A stretch of DNA of 15,902 nt from an uncultured Campylobacter sp. (GTDB lineage: Bacteria > Campylobacterota > Campylobacteria > Campylobacterales > Campylobacteraceae), in NCBI RefSeq assembly GCF_938031315.1, contig NZ_CALHHT010000117.1:1-15902 (forward strand), in the 5' to 3' direction. A program made the translations under genes and the position numbers. Each line of letters starts with the position of its first letter. Position 1 is the stretch's first letter. Positions 14,234 to 15,902 of the stretch are shown in pieces. The notes beneath the pieces are model-generated. The model had not been told where the DNA came from. It did not search any database and was given only the letters and a program-made list of their open reading frames with translations.

Positions 14234-15097
14234 TCATCCGATTTTCTTTAAAAACTCGGAAATTTGTAAAATTTCGCTAAATTCGATCGAAATTTTACGC
14301 TCTTTGATACTTATTTTACCAAATTGATCAAGCTTGGCCTTTAGCTTTAAAAGCTCAGGCTTGAAGCTTTGAAATTCCACGCCAGGTTTTTTCTCTTTTG
14401 GAACGGTTTTATCTTTGAGCTTTTTGACTAAAGTTTCAGTATCTCTTACGCTTAGACGCTGTCCTAAAATGGTATTTAGCGCTAAAATTTGATCCTCTTT
14501 TTCGAGTCCAACCATTATCTTGGCGTGCCCTTGCGAAATTTTATCTGCGCTTATGGCGTCTTGCACTTCGGAGCATAAATTTAAAAGTCTTAGCGTGTTG
14601 GTAATCTGCGTGCGGGACTTTTTGATGATGTCGGCTAACTCCTCTTGCGTGATCCTATATTCGCCGATGAGCTCCTTATAGGACTTAGCAAGCTCGATAG
14701 GATTTAGATCCTCGCGCTGGATATTTTCGATGAGGGCAAGCTCTCTTAAATTTTGAGATTTTATGTCCGCGACTACGGCTTTGATTTTACTCTCGCCCAA
14801 AAGCTTCGTCGCTCTTAGGCGTCGCTCGCCGGCGATAAGGACGTAAGAATCATCTTTTTGAATAACAATGATAGGCTGAATAAGCCCGTGGCGGGCGATG
14901 CTCTCGCTTAGCTGCCTAAGTGCCTCCTCATCGAAGCTTTGACGCGGTTGATATGGATTTGGCTCGATTTTATCGACATCGATTTCGATAACTAAGCTAT
15001 CGGCATTTCCGCTTTCTAGCTCCCTGTTATAGGAGCTTTCTACGTCGTCTAAAATCGCACCGAGCCCACGCCCGAGCGCTCTTTTTACCTTGCCCAT
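14234..15097 (-). CDS. parB: Chromosome-partitioning protein ParB (Spo0J family)
   Basis: A 287-residue DNA-binding CTPase clamp. Visible motifs are an N-terminal basic stretch (KVKRALGRGLGAIL) that can stimulate ParA, NPYQPR at 47-52, GERRLRA at 90-96 and ENIQRED at 124-130 of the CTP-binding fold. A helix-turn-helix (about 148-175, ITQEELADIIKKSRTQITNTL) recognises parS, and a C-terminal dimerisation region follows. ParB loads at parS, spreads and is moved by ParA to segregate the origin region. The ATG overlaps the end of parA by 13 bases in another frame, so the two are translationally coupled. I did not find a clear parS site in the window. Confidence 0.96.
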   Translation of the reverse strand: MGKVKRALGRGLGAILDDVESSYNRELESGNADSLVIEIDVDKIEPNPYQPRQSFDEEALRQLSESIARHGLIQPIIVIQKDDSYVLIAGERRLRATKLLGESKIKAVVADIKSQNLRELALIENIQREDLNPIELAKSYKELIGEYRITQEELADIIKKSRTQITNTLRLLNLCSEVQDAISADKISQGHAKIMVGLEKEDQILALNTILGQRLSVRDTETLVKKLKDKTVPKEKKPGVEFQSFKPELLKLKAKLDQFGKISIKERKISIEFSEILQISEFLKKIG

Positions 15098-15876
15098 TTT
15101 TGCTCCATTATGGATTTAGCGAGGTCTTGATAGGCGATGGAGCCGGCGGATTTTATATCGTATAAAACCACCGGCTTGCCAAAGCTTGGGCTTTCGGCTA
15201 GCTTAATATTGCGCGGAATGATGACTAGATCATCACTCTTGCCGATACGAAAGAGCTTATCATCAAAATACTCGCGTAAATTCGCGACCGTTTCTTTGGC
15301 TAGATTGTTTTGCAAACTATACATCGTAGGCAAAAATCCGCGAATTTTTAAATTTTTATTGAGCGTTTGCTTGACGACTTTTACGGTATTTAGGATCAGC
15401 GCGACGCCTTCAAGTGCATAGAATTCGCACTGAATCGGGATGATGACGCTATCGCTTGCGACCAAGGCATTTACCGTAATGCTACCGAGCGTCGGCGGCG
15501 AATCTATGATGATGAAATCGTATCTGTCCTTAACCTCCGAAATTTTATTTTTTAGCATTAGTTTGAAGTCTTTCTCTTCACTTACTTCGCGCTCGATGCC
15601 TACAAGTCCGATATTTGACGGCACTAAATCCATAAACTCAAGTTCGGTCTTTTGGATCACTTCGGACATGCCCTTACGCCCCGTTAGGACGTGATAAATG
15701 TTAAATTCAAAGTCGCTGCGGTTAAAGCCAAGCCCGGTCGTAGCGTTCGCCTGAGGGTCTACGTCGATCAGTAGGACCCGCTTTTTCTTTATCGCTAGCG
15801 ACGCAGCAAGATTAACCGCTGTGGTCGTCTTTCCGACGCCGCCTTTTTGATTTGCAATCGTAATTACTTCACTCAT
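15085..15876 (-). CDS. parA: Chromosome-partitioning ATPase ParA (Soj family)
   Basis: A 263-residue deviant Walker-type ATPase. The loop KGGVGKTT at 11-18 has the signature first lysine (K11), LLIDVDPQANAT follows at about 35-46 and DFIIIDSPPTLG later (Walker B region). The length is that of small chromosomal Soj proteins without the N-terminal helix-turn-helix of plasmid ParA. It binds DNA non-specifically as an ATP dimer and drives movement of ParB-parS complexes. The start ATG overlaps a TGA in another frame (ATGA) that appears to end an upstream gene. The ribosome binding site is weak, consistent with coupling. Confidence 0.96.
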   Translation of the reverse strand: MSEVITIANQKGGVGKTTTAVNLAASLAIKKKRVLLIDVDPQANATTGLGFNRSDFEFNIYHVLTGRKGMSEVIQKTELEFMDLVPSNIGLVGIEREVSEEKDFKLMLKNKISEVKDRYDFIIIDSPPTLGSITVNALVASDSVIIPIQCEFYALEGVALILNTVKVVKQTLNKNLKIRGFLPTMYSLQNNLAKETVANLREYFDDKLFRIGKSDDLVIIPRNIKLAESPSFGKPVVLYDIKSAGSIAYQDLAKSIMEQKWAR

Positions 15877-15902
15877 CTTAAAGCATAAACCCTTTCTTCA
15901 TT
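15873..15902 (-). CDS. C-terminal fragment of an upstream gene (possibly birA)
   Basis: The last 30 bases, read on the minus strand, are open in a frame that encodes NEERVYALR and ends with a TGA overlapping the parA start as ATGA. The same four-base overlap occurs at several junctions in this block, so a real gene end is likely. In C. jejuni the gene before parA is, as I recall, the biotin-protein ligase birA, and this short tail would suit its C-terminus. Nine residues are too few for identification. Confidence 0.4.
   Translation of the reverse strand, partial: NEERVYALR

Noticed and set aside
14160..15902. parS centromere site near parAB
   Set aside because: I looked for the TGTTTCACGTGAAACA-type palindrome and saw no close match; sites in this lineage may diverge or lie elsewhere.

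Overview
The window is a stretch of epsilonproteobacterial chromosome, almost certainly Campylobacter. It carries one long block of genes, all on the minus strand. The gene order parA-parB-atpF'-atpF-atpH-atpA-atpG-atpD-atpC-tolQ-tolR-tolA-tolB-pal-cpoB-slyD-fabD-mtnN-ttcA is the one I know from Campylobacter jejuni. The base composition is richer in G+C than C. jejuni, which suggests one of the oral, higher-GC species (C. gracilis, C. rectus, C. showae or C. curvus type). The species call is inference only.

Reading in the direction of transcription (from high to low coordinates), the window opens with the last codons of an upstream gene and the chromosome-partitioning pair parA/parB (15876-14234). 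A 74-base AT-rich gap follows with a likely promoter and a strong ribosome binding site. Next come the seven genes for the F1 sector and stalk of the ATP synthase: b', b, delta, alpha, gamma, beta and epsilon (14159-8410). The membrane subunits a and c are not here, which is normal for this group. Two bases after atpC the Tol-Pal envelope system begins: tolQ, tolR, tolA, an extra small secreted protein related to the TolA C-terminal domain, tolB, pal and cpoB (8407-3435). The gap before pal holds a good extended -10 promoter. The block ends with slyD (metal-binding prolyl isomerase and chaperone), fabD (fatty acid synthesis), mtnN (nucleosidase) and ttcA (tRNA thiolation), which are very tightly packed, with ATGA overlaps at the last two junctions.

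Functionally, the window makes the proton-driven ATP synthase and a proton-motive-force-driven envelope machine side by side. TolQR harvests the proton gradient and moves TolA, which acts on TolB and Pal at the outer membrane. The distal genes are housekeeping metabolism.

The first 343 bases, beyond the end of ttcA, hold no convincing gene. They contain a run of nine Gs, of the kind that causes phase variation in Campylobacter, and a set of degenerate repeats. The most unusual item in the window is the secreted, membrane-anchor-free paralogue of the TolA C-terminal domain (6047-6442). I found no evidence of a mobile element, CRISPR array, tRNA or rRNA.
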